A DNA stretch of 64,000 nt, taken from NCBI RefSeq assembly GCF_002278075.1, contig NZ_CP022994.1:88438-152437 (forward strand), in the 5' to 3' direction. The DNA comes from Paraburkholderia aromaticivorans. GTDB lineage: Bacteria; Pseudomonadota; Gammaproteobacteria; Burkholderiales; Burkholderiaceae. Positions 1 to 7,271 of the stretch are shown here, piece after piece (within the stretch, counting starts at the first letter, position 1; each line of letters begins with the position of its first letter). The notes beneath the pieces were generated by a model. The model was not told where the DNA came from and made no database searches. It worked only from the letters and a program-made list of their open reading frames with translations. Position numbers and translations under genes: made by a program.

Positions 1-151
1 TGTACGTCTTCTCCTGGAGCGCTGTGGCTTCAGCTTCGATGCCGTCGAAGGTCGGCAGAAGGCGGTGCTCGAGCGCCTCCAGCGTCCGTTCAAGATGCGA
101 CTTGAACATGCGCTGAAAATAGCCGCGCCAGAACGTTGCGTTGTGCAGCAT
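1..151 (-). CDS. hypothetical protein, cut by the window edge
   Basis: An open leftward frame starts at an ATG whose complement lies at 149-151 and runs off the left edge. The visible 50 residues begin MLHNATFWRGYFQRMFKSHL and contain a helical, charged stretch with aromatic residues. The frame stays open upstream to a TGA near 247, so a TTG at about 160-162 could be an alternative start. I do not recognise the family. The composition looks like real coding sequence but the fragment is short. Confidence 0.35.
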   Translation of the reverse strand, partial: MLHNATFWRGYFQRMFKSHLERTLEALEHRLLPTFDGIEAEATALQEKTY

Positions 152-253
152 ATGGGTTCCCAACGGCTTTAATGGTTGACGTGGGGCGGATTGTCGACGA
201 ACTAAGCGACCTCGTCGACCGTCTGTTGATGGCCGCCTGCTGCCTTCTGGCGC

Positions 254-1162
254 TCAAGGCCGGATTGCGCTGCCGCCGAGGATCTGCATCAAAGTCTTAG
301 CGTTTCGCTGTCCTTGGTCTTCCCAATTGTTGTTGAACACGACGTGCGTACGCTCGACGCGTTTCGCGATTTCACTGATCGGCCCGGCCAGCTCCCCTAG
401 CTCATCGTCGTTATAGTCGTAGTTGAAACGAGACGACGCCGACGTAGCACCCTTGATATTCCACGTTTCATGATTGCGCCCGTGGAGCCGAATGAGCGCG
501 AGACTGGTGTTCGTGACTTCCCACACTGCTGGGATTGAATTTGCCGTCGTATTCGGCTCGTCCACGACGACGTTAACGAATGCGCGTTCACGCTCCATTG
601 CAAGCGTAGACTCACGCGCTTTCTCGGAGAACCATGATTTGTGCCGGAACTCAGCCGCGAGCGTGAAGCCTTCCATCACGTCGGCGCAGTGCTCGACGTG
701 CGCGCGTCCGTCATCGTTGTTCACCACCCACGGCGCAAACTGGAAATGAACGGCGCCCAGCTTCCCCGCCCGCCGTAACGGCTCAATCGCCTCAATGTAT
801 CGACGCCAAAGCTCGCGCAAAAGCTCTCCCGGTGTGTCCTTGTAGTACAGGTTCTTTTTGTCGCTCACGGGTAGCGCGGCCTGTATATCTTTGGGTAGCT
901 TCGCGCGGTCTGTTTGGTGGCCCGTGAACAGGCGGAACGCCTTGACGTTAAATGTGAAGTGGGCAGGCGTCCGCTCCACCCACAGTACGGAGTTGGAAGC
1001 GCTCGGCATCGCGTAGTAGCTTGAATCGACTTCAACCAGGGGAAACTGCGTCGCGTAGAACCGCAATCGGGCTTCGGCGCTGGTGCAGCCCGCCGGATAG
1101 AAACGCCTGCTTGCAATGAGTGTTGGGTCTGTCCAGCTTGCGGTACCTACGAAAATAGTCAT
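254..1162 (-). CDS. DUF72 family (YecE-like) protein
   Basis: The 302-residue product opens with the family signature MTIFVGTASWTDP and contains EVDSSYYAMPS, VHFQFAPW, AAEFRHKSW and a late NNNWEDQGQRNA motif, all characteristic of DUF72 TIM-barrel proteins. Their biochemical activity is not established. The length is usual for the family. I chose the ATG at 1162 because AAGGA lies eight bases upstream; the frame is open a further 35 codons but that stretch encodes a terminator and no family residues. A Rho-independent terminator separates it from the DndC-like gene upstream, so it probably has its own promoter. Confidence 0.85.
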   Translation of the reverse strand: MTIFVGTASWTDPTLIASRRFYPAGCTSAEARLRFYATQFPLVEVDSSYYAMPSASNSVLWVERTPAHFTFNVKAFRLFTGHQTDRAKLPKDIQAALPVSDKKNLYYKDTPGELLRELWRRYIEAIEPLRRAGKLGAVHFQFAPWVVNNDDGRAHVEHCADVMEGFTLAAEFRHKSWFSEKARESTLAMERERAFVNVVVDEPNTTANSIPAVWEVTNTSLALIRLHGRNHETWNIKGATSASSRFNYDYNDDELGELAGPISEIAKRVERTHVVFNNNWEDQGQRNAKTLMQILGGSAIRP

Positions 1163-1212
1163 TGGACATCCTTCACGGAAGAGACTTCGCGAACTCACAA
1201 TAGCAGTTTTCC

Positions 1213-1245
1213 AAAAAAAATCCCCGAGGTTTGGGCCTCGGGGAT
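1213..1245 (-). terminator. Rho-independent terminator after the DndC-like gene
   Basis: Read leftward, ATCCCCGAGG pairs with CCTCGGGGAT around a short loop and is followed by a run of eight T. It lies 28 bases past the stop of the 1273-3081 gene. Confidence 0.85.
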
Positions 1246-1272
1246 GTCGAAAGGTTGCTGCCCGCACGCGTG

Positions 1273-3081
1273 TCAGGCTGCTGCGGCAAACAGGTCAAAC
1301 TGCGGAGAAACCGGTTTGATCATCGCCGTGTGCGCCGCGTCACTCACACCGTTTTTGATCAGGTGCGTGTCCAGCTCGTCAGGCGTCAGGTTAAGACGTT
1401 GGGCGAGCCGGCTGAAATACTGCCCTCGCTTTGCCATCTCCTGATAACGCTGGGCCATGCCAACGGGCAGCCTCACAAAGCCTTCGTTCAGCCAGAACCG
1501 GGCCGAATCCATTGCGTCGTGATTCTGCGTCTTCAGCATGAACGCAGTGTCGTACGTGCAAGTCACGAACTCGCAAGCGGCTTCCGCATCCACCTCAAAC
1601 TGCGAGGCTTCCTGGAAGTACACCATTTGCTCGCCCGCCGACGTGCGCGCGTACCAGCCTGCACGGTGCGGATGCCGATAGCGATTCCACTGCTCTCCTT
1701 CGAAATCGCGAAGGCCAACAGTTGGTGCCTCACGGTCATACCGATCCACTGGATACCAGCCATGTAACTTGATTTCCACCTTCGGCTTGGGATCAACATG
1801 AGGAACCGCATATCTGCGTCCGAGCACGTTGACGTCATGCCACGCAGCGAGCGCAGGAAACGCATGCGGGGCGTAGTGGTGCATCGACAGAAAGAAATCG
1901 ATCGCTACAAGCTGCTGCGGCGTCACGAACTCGAACTGCGGATCACAAAGCGTCCGGTTGTTTTCCGTGTCGGCAATAAGGCCCCTCGCCAACTCTCCCG
2001 AATGTCGCTCTGCGCGGTCCCGCTCATCCGCGTCGATCGACAGCAACATACGCAACATCCGCATGCGCTCGAAGAAGCCATAGGTATCCGCCTGAATCCG
2101 CGTGTACCCAGCATCGCTTAACGTCCTGCCCACCAGTTCACGGCGTGACAGATCCCACTGGATTGCAAGCAGATAGTTGCGGAACTCATTCAACGGCATC
2201 AGGTGCGCGTGTTCCGGCTCCTGAACCATGAACTCCATCGACTTGTCGCGAGCGCCAGTCACGCCGCAGAAAGCGCATCCGAACCGCGACCCACAGGCAG
2301 CACGCGCGCCGCTCTCGCCTGCCACGACACCGCAGACGCCGCCATTGCCTGCGCGGTAGATATCCGAGAGTCTTGCGATGGTTGCAGGCTCCAGCGGGCT
2401 GCTAAAGCCCAGCGAAGAGTCCGCCATACATCCCAGCATCGTCCAGACATCGTCAGCCGTCCAGTCTTTCAGCGGAGACAGTGACAGCGATCCAGACGCC
2501 TGCCGTGTCGCCACCTCCGCCTGTTCATTGCGCTCAGTCATAGCGACGCGCCGCACCGCAGACTCATCGAGCCTCGTTCCCACGACGCTGATGATTTCCT
2601 TCACGCGGGCCGACGATGCCTCCTTTTCAAGACGCGCCCGAAGCCTGCCCTGTGGCTGCAATTTCCAGCTATCTGCGCAGGCTCGCATCCGCTTGCCGTC
2701 CCGCACGCCATTCTCAGGAGTTCGGACCAGCGTGCCCCGCCCGATCGTTGAGACAACGAACTGCGAGGCGAGCGAGGGCTGTGTGACGTGGATCTCGACC
2801 GGCAGTCCAGCGTCCTCCACGAACATCGCCACCTCGTCAAGCATCGCATGCAGGAAATTCGCCGTACTCGGGTTTTCGATTGTCGTATCCGACGAAGTGA
2901 TGTAATGCCTGATGTCAGGCGCTACCTGCTTTGCGCGCCTCACTGCTTCCAGCATCAGCACCATCGCACAGGTGCTGTCCTTGCCGCCGCTTACGCCCGC
3001 GGCAAGCACATGCCCCCGCTCGATATACGACTGCATCGACGCGATGGCGCTTTCCATCAGGGTATGAATGTCACGGTCCAT
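1273..3081 (-). CDS. DndC-like PAPS-reductase-family sulfurtransferase
   Basis: This 602-residue protein has a PP-loop SGGKDST at residues 31-37, then SSDTTIENP, which resembles the STDTLVENP motif of DndC, and VVGTRLDES for the conserved R-x-x-ES region. A cysteine group ACGSRFGCAFC matches the DndC iron-sulfur motif. DndC works with the cysteine desulfurase-fed DndBCDE complex to put sulfur into the DNA backbone. No dndB, dndD, dndE or iscS lies nearby, so the real acceptor is unknown. GGAG precedes the ATG at 3081. It follows a TGT-like gene by 76 bp in the same direction, suggesting a joint role in nucleic-acid modification. A generic phage-type PAPS reductase is the alternative. Confidence 0.75.
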   Translation of the reverse strand: MDRDIHTLMESAIASMQSYIERGHVLAAGVSGGKDSTCAMVLMLEAVRRAKQVAPDIRHYITSSDTTIENPSTANFLHAMLDEVAMFVEDAGLPVEIHVTQPSLASQFVVSTIGRGTLVRTPENGVRDGKRMRACADSWKLQPQGRLRARLEKEASSARVKEIISVVGTRLDESAVRRVAMTERNEQAEVATRQASGSLSLSPLKDWTADDVWTMLGCMADSSLGFSSPLEPATIARLSDIYRAGNGGVCGVVAGESGARAACGSRFGCAFCGVTGARDKSMEFMVQEPEHAHLMPLNEFRNYLLAIQWDLSRRELVGRTLSDAGYTRIQADTYGFFERMRMLRMLLSIDADERDRAERHSGELARGLIADTENNRTLCDPQFEFVTPQQLVAIDFFLSMHHYAPHAFPALAAWHDVNVLGRRYAVPHVDPKPKVEIKLHGWYPVDRYDREAPTVGLRDFEGEQWNRYRHPHRAGWYARTSAGEQMVYFQEASQFEVDAEAACEFVTCTYDTAFMLKTQNHDAMDSARFWLNEGFVRLPVGMAQRYQEMAKRGQYFSRLAQRLNLTPDELDTHLIKNGVSDAAHTAMIKPVSPQFDLFAAAA

Positions 3082-3157
3082 CTGTTCGCTCCGGAGAAAA
3101 ATGGGAGCGACCCTTTCGGGATTCGGCTCCCGAGAGGGTTAAATAGTCAGGTGTTCA

Positions 3158-3850
3158 CTACAAGGTCAGACCCAGACTTGCGACCTGCGCCTCTTTCAGC
3201 GACTGGTCGGCCGCAGCAAAAAGATCCGGCTGTCGAGTCGCCCGATCGAGGCGAGGCAAGGCGTTGGAGAAACGGCTCGGCCCGCTGCCGTCGAAACTAT
3301 CAGCGCCGGCGGCCGCACAAATGTGAATGCGGCGAGCCGAGTTGACGCGACCGACATGCAGATGGCAATTCCGTCGACGCGCAAGGAGTCCCCACGCTTC
3401 GGCAGTCGATTCCTTCCACTCCGTTGATCCGCCAATAAAAATGCCAACGACGGGAGAGAGGTAGGGCGCGACGTCTTGTAGTTGCATTCCGTTCTGCACG
3501 GCGATGAGCAGTTGCGACGGCATCCCTCGCAGACGCTCCATCCAGCGCAGTGAAAAATCGAGCGACCCGAGACCGCCCAGGACGATGTCCGGAAGGACGA
3601 TCCAGTCGGCGCGCTCACCGAGCTTGTCGACCACTGCCAGAAAGGCAGACTCGTCAAACGGCTCGCCGCGCTGGTAAGCGGTCCACGCGCCGTTATCGAT
3701 CGCGTAACGCATGCCTTCGGCACGGTGCTCGCCTTTCGCGGAAACAAGGAGGCGCCAGCCAGCACGCGCGAGCGCATCAAGATTGCGTCGCGTGCCGGTC
3801 CGGCTTGCATATCCGAGGGTTGACCGGGATTCGCAAAAAATCCGCCGCAT
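3158..3850 (-). CDS. TGT-like (DpdA-related) protein, 5' end fused to a transposon end
   Basis: Recognisable motifs are YAIDNGAWTAYQRGEPFDES, DWIVLPDIVLGG, LIAVQNGM, IGIFIGGSTEWK-type residues and HVGRVNSARRIHICAAAGAD followed by SFDGSG. These fit short TIM-barrel proteins related to tRNA-guanine transglycosylase and to DpdA, which exchange guanine for a 7-deazaguanine in DNA. The first eight codons (MRRIFCES) and the ATG at 3850 lie within the left inverted repeat of Tn-A (3826-3861), so the native start has been lost or replaced and no convincing ribosome site is seen. The body of the gene begins around STLGYASRTGTRRNL. Function as a DNA modifier is inferred from family resemblance only. 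Confidence 0.6.
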   Translation of the reverse strand: MRRIFCESRSTLGYASRTGTRRNLDALARAGWRLLVSAKGEHRAEGMRYAIDNGAWTAYQRGEPFDESAFLAVVDKLGERADWIVLPDIVLGGLGSLDFSLRWMERLRGMPSQLLIAVQNGMQLQDVAPYLSPVVGIFIGGSTEWKESTAEAWGLLARRRNCHLHVGRVNSARRIHICAAAGADSFDGSGPSRFSNALPRLDRATRQPDLFAAADQSLKEAQVASLGLTL

Positions 3851-3861
3851 CTCGGCCTAAG
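3826..3861 (+). repeat. Tn-A left inverted repeat
   Basis: Outer end GGGATTCGC, inner end CTCGGCCTAAG. It differs from the right repeat at three positions. It supplies the apparent start codon of the leftward TGT-like gene. Confidence 0.85.
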
Positions 3862-3906
3862 ATGCTGATATAAAAGAGAAATCGAGAGTGGCTTCAGAGG
3901 AGGCGT

Positions 3907-4926
3907 TCAGTGCTTCGTCACGTGTGCTGGTACGTCTCCCATTACCGATTCAATGCCATGTGCGTCGATTTCGTTGAACGCTTCGGCCAGCGCAGCACTA
4001 TCGGTTGGGAACAATTCGTCCCACACCGTGGATGTCCCGAACGAATCGATGATTTCCAGTATCCAGCCATTGCGGCTCTCGCTTTCGGATCGATAGATGT
4101 GCACGTCGACAGAGGTGCCACCGTGAGTGACACGCGTGGAGAGCGGGGATAGCGCAAGCGGGTGAAACGCATCTTCCGTTGTTGGGCCTAGCGAATCGAC
4201 GAGAAACAGGTCTTCATACTCGTTCTCGTCTTGCTCGTCCGAATCGCTACGCGCAGTCTGCCGGCTTGTCGCCGCTTTCGGTATTGAAATTACCGAGATC
4301 ATATGCGGGCGCTCACCCCGTTCCATCAATTCTCGGCGATTCTCGCACCAGTATCGATGGATATTGAGTGCGGATGCCTTGAGCAAGTTTGTAAACGACC
4401 GACGTTGCTCGATCGTGTAATCCCGCTGTACCAGATCCTGGTATCCGGATGCTGTACCGAACAACAGGATGATGTTAAACCAATCGGGGTGTAGTTCCAT
4501 CAATGAATCCCAAGCCTTCCGGTCGATGTCTATGCCTTTGCAATAGCCCTCGCACCATTCGTCGAGAATGAGAATCTCTTCCGCCTTCCACTCGGTCGTG
4601 TGCAGTGGAGGCTCGAACAGATCGGGACATTGGCTCAGGGCGTTGTTGATGTCATTCCAGTACTGGATGATCAATCCAGTGACCTTGCGAGCCCGTCCTG
4701 CAGAAAGAAATCTGGCCTGACGAGTTGCGTGTCTTGCATCCCAAACCCACGGAAGGATCGCGCTCGGCATGATCATGTTCGGACCAGAGATGATCGCGGT
4801 CAGGAAGCCGTGCAACATGACGACATCCATCGCATCGTCGCAAACGGCATTGCTCGAAAGAAAGCGTTCGAGGAAATCAAAGTCTTCGTCAGTTAGAGGC
4901 TCGTCGAATTCGGAATCGAGATTCAT
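3907..4926 (-). CDS. UPF0149 (YgfB/YecA-like) protein, Tn-A passenger
   Basis: The N-terminal ~200 residues of this 339-residue product match UPF0149: PLTDEDFDFLERFLSS, then MDVVMLHGFLTAIISGP and the W/D-rich LPWVWD segment, later LDEWCEGYCKGIDI. A C-terminal ~100-residue part, with ESRNGWILEIIDSFGTSTVW, looks like a separate unknown domain. UPF0149 proteins have no firm activity; YecA types carry a C-terminal SEC-C zinc motif, which I do not see here. GGGA lies upstream of the ATG at 4926. It sits just inside the left Tn-A repeat and points outward, so read-through could transcribe the TGT-like and DndC-like genes. Confidence 0.75.
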   Translation of the reverse strand: MNLDSEFDEPLTDEDFDFLERFLSSNAVCDDAMDVVMLHGFLTAIISGPNMIMPSAILPWVWDARHATRQARFLSAGRARKVTGLIIQYWNDINNALSQCPDLFEPPLHTTEWKAEEILILDEWCEGYCKGIDIDRKAWDSLMELHPDWFNIILLFGTASGYQDLVQRDYTIEQRRSFTNLLKASALNIHRYWCENRRELMERGERPHMISVISIPKAATSRQTARSDSDEQDENEYEDLFLVDSLGPTTEDAFHPLALSPLSTRVTHGGTSVDVHIYRSESESRNGWILEIIDSFGTSTVWDELFPTDSAALAEAFNEIDAHGIESVMGDVPAHVTKH

Positions 4927-5089
4927 GGTATTCCCACGGTGGTACACGGTAGACGCGATGCAGATCGCCTGTGCTGTCATTGTCGCTGACGTGCAACTCA
5001 ATGCAGCGCTCGCACGCAATCATTTCGGCGAGCGGCGGGATGACGACATTTTATCCGATGGGGCGATGTGTGAATCGAGTTCGCTTGCA

Positions 5090-5427
5090 CAACTAAATAT
5101 GGTTCTACAGTAATCCAGCCATTTTTCGCTGGAAACCGCCGTCGGACAAGGCGGAGAGCCAAAAACCATCTCAAGTAAAGTTGGTCCTATCGCGCCCCCG
5201 GCCGTCAACTAAACATGGTTCTCTCTGAACGATTCACTTAAAGTTGGCCCTTAATGGCCAGACCTTTCAACGCAATAACCCTATCGAACGAGCAGCACTT
5301 CCCGCAAAGCTATGCAAGGGCCGCCAGTCTGGCAATAGAGCCCACTCTTACTCCTAGTGACGACGGCGCTCATTGCCTGAACGCCGTAGTACCGACTTTA
5401 GTTGAAATTTAGAACCGACTTTAGTTG
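5090..5427. repeat. cluster of six ACTTTAgTTG-type repeats
   Basis: Related 14-17-bp units of the form CC(g/a)ACTTTA(g/c)TTG occur at 5391-5404 and 5414-5427 on the plus strand and, more diverged, at 5090-5106, 5172-5187, 5206-5222 and 5235-5250 on the minus strand. They fill most of the gene-free gap between the UPF0149-like gene and the recombinase. They could be accessory binding sites of the recombinase or the multiple end repeats of a lost IS21-like element. I see no coding sequence in this gap. Confidence 0.6.
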
Positions 5428-5471
5428 CGTGAACGCGAGTTGACGGTCGGAACACCGACGAATTTCCATGC

Positions 5472-5505
5472 ATCCCTATCGCTAACCCTTATTATCGATA
5501 GGGGT
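5472..5505. other. candidate tyrosine-recombinase core site of Tn-A
   Basis: Arms ATCCCTATCGCTAA (5472-5485) and TTATCGATAGGGGT (5492-5505) are inverted copies matching at 12 of 14 positions around a 6-bp spacer CCCTTA. This is the normal geometry of a core crossover site. It lies 86 bp upstream of the recombinase start, the position of the internal resolution site in Tn3-family elements that use TnpI-type recombinases. Confidence 0.7.
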
Positions 5506-5591
5506 ACATTTTTCGATGAAACTCCTGTTTCGGGAAACGTGCCACACCTGACGTGCCGCTCCCCGGCCATCACGTTGCCTATAATCTCCGG

Positions 5592-7271
5592 ATGCCGAAC
5601 GTTCCGTTGCCCCCGTCCTTTCCTGACACTGCGTCCCTGTCCGCGCTGCGCGCGTGGTACGCAGGCGTCGGCGCGCGCGAGGCGGTCGAACGTTATTGCC
5701 CGCAGGCGCTCGAAGGCGGCCAGTCTGCGCGCGGCGTGATCGGCCGGATTCGCCGGCAGCTTGCCGGTTTCGCCCTCAGCCGGCATCGTGCAGATCTGGC
5801 CCGGCTGTTCCAGTGCGCGGCGGGCGAACGGTCCCGTCACCGCAAGGCCGCGACCCGGGCGCTGGATATCCTACCAACGCTTGCGATCCCGCAACCGCAG
5901 GTGAGCGATGCGGTCGATGTCTGGCTGCCAGCCCGTGTTGTCCCCATGCTGCATCAGCATGGCATCCGGACGCTGGCTGATCTGACCGTGCGCATCCCTC
6001 GTCGGCAGCGCTGGTGGCGCACGATTGCCGGACTCGGCGTGCGCAGCGCACGTCATATTGAGGCCTTCTTTGCCTCCCACCCGGTACTTACCGAACGCGC
6101 CCGCGCGCTGATCGTGGTGGCGACGCCGGAACCCGTGGTGCCGTGGGAAAACATCCACGTGCCACATGACGTCGACGGCTCGCGTGGCGCCTTCCGCGCA
6201 CCGAAGCCGATGTGCGCGCTCGAGGCCGATAACGACTATCAGGCGATCAGCGCCTGGCTCGACCGGCACGAAGCCGCCGAAACTCAGCGTGCCTATCGCC
6301 GGGAAGCCGAGCGCCTGCTGCTCTGGGCGATTGCCGAGCGCGGCAAAGCGCTGTCTTCGCTCACGAGCGAGGATGCGACCGCTTATCGTGCCTTCCTGCG
6401 CCATCCCACACCCCGCGCCCGGTGGGTCGCGCCGGCGCGACCGCGATCGTCGTCCGAATGGCGGCCGTTCACGGGCGCGCTGTCGCCAGATTCCATCGCC
6501 TATGCGCTGTCAGTTCTGAGTGCAATGTTTCGCTGGCTGATCGAGCAGCGCTACGTGCTCGCGAATCCGTTTGCCGGCCTCAGGGTGCGCGGCGCGCAGC
6601 GCAATGGTGAGTTGGACATCTCGCGCGCCTTTACGGCCGGAGAGTGGGAGTTGATCCGCACGATTGCCGATGGCCTGGAATGGTCGCATGGCTGGGCGGT
6701 TCCCGCCGCACAGCGTCTGCGCTTTCTGCTCGATTTCGGTTACGCGACCGGCCTGCGCGCAGGCGAACTGGTCAGCGTTACACTCGGCGGCATCATGACC
6801 GGCACGCGCGGCGAGCGGTGGCTTCACCTCACCGGTAAGGGGGCGAAGGCTGGCAAGGTGGTGCTGCCGCCGCTCGCACGATTTGCGTTGGACCAGTACC
6901 TGATGCAGCGCGGTCTGCCCGTGAGCCCCGCACGCTGGGCACCGGATACGCCGCTGCTCGGCCATCTCGATGAACCCGGCGGCATCACCACGCCGCGTCT
7001 GAGGGAGGTGCTGCGCCGGTTCTTCCGGACCGCCGCCGACGCAATTCGGGCCGACCACCCGGCACTCGCCGACAAGCTGCAGCGCGCGACGCCACACTGG
7101 CTGCGCCACACGCACGCAACAAATGCTCTCGCACAGGGCGCCACGCTAACGACTGTGCGCGACAATCTGCGTCACGCGTCGATCACAACGACCTCGATCT
7201 ACCTGGACGACGACGAAGTTCAGCGTACCCGGCAGATCGAGCAGATCTTTGCGCGGCGGCAGCCAACGTGA
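5592..7271 (+). CDS. tyrosine recombinase of Tn-A (TnpI-like cointegrate resolvase)
   Basis: The C-terminal catalytic domain of this 559-residue protein shows YATGLRAGEL (first Arg), GKGAKAGKVVLPP (Lys), HWLRHTHAT (His-x-x-Arg) and LRHASITTTSIYL ending in the Tyr nucleophile. A SAM-like core-binding region starts near DNDYQAISAWLDRHEA. The first ~200 residues are a separate domain shared with the Tn-B recombinase; DUF3701-type is my guess. It should resolve transposon cointegrates at the core site upstream. ATG 5592 was chosen because the homologous alignment of the two recombinases starts there. Its stop overlaps the tnpA start (GTGA), so the two are coupled. Confidence 0.88.
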   Translation: MPNVPLPPSFPDTASLSALRAWYAGVGAREAVERYCPQALEGGQSARGVIGRIRRQLAGFALSRHRADLARLFQCAAGERSRHRKAATRALDILPTLAIPQPQVSDAVDVWLPARVVPMLHQHGIRTLADLTVRIPRRQRWWRTIAGLGVRSARHIEAFFASHPVLTERARALIVVATPEPVVPWENIHVPHDVDGSRGAFRAPKPMCALEADNDYQAISAWLDRHEAAETQRAYRREAERLLLWAIAERGKALSSLTSEDATAYRAFLRHPTPRARWVAPARPRSSSEWRPFTGALSPDSIAYALSVLSAMFRWLIEQRYVLANPFAGLRVRGAQRNGELDISRAFTAGEWELIRTIADGLEWSHGWAVPAAQRLRFLLDFGYATGLRAGELVSVTLGGIMTGTRGERWLHLTGKGAKAGKVVLPPLARFALDQYLMQRGLPVSPARWAPDTPLLGHLDEPGGITTPRLREVLRRFFRTAADAIRADHPALADKLQRATPHWLRHTHATNALAQGATLTTVRDNLRHASITTTSIYLDDDEVQRTRQIEQIFARRQPT

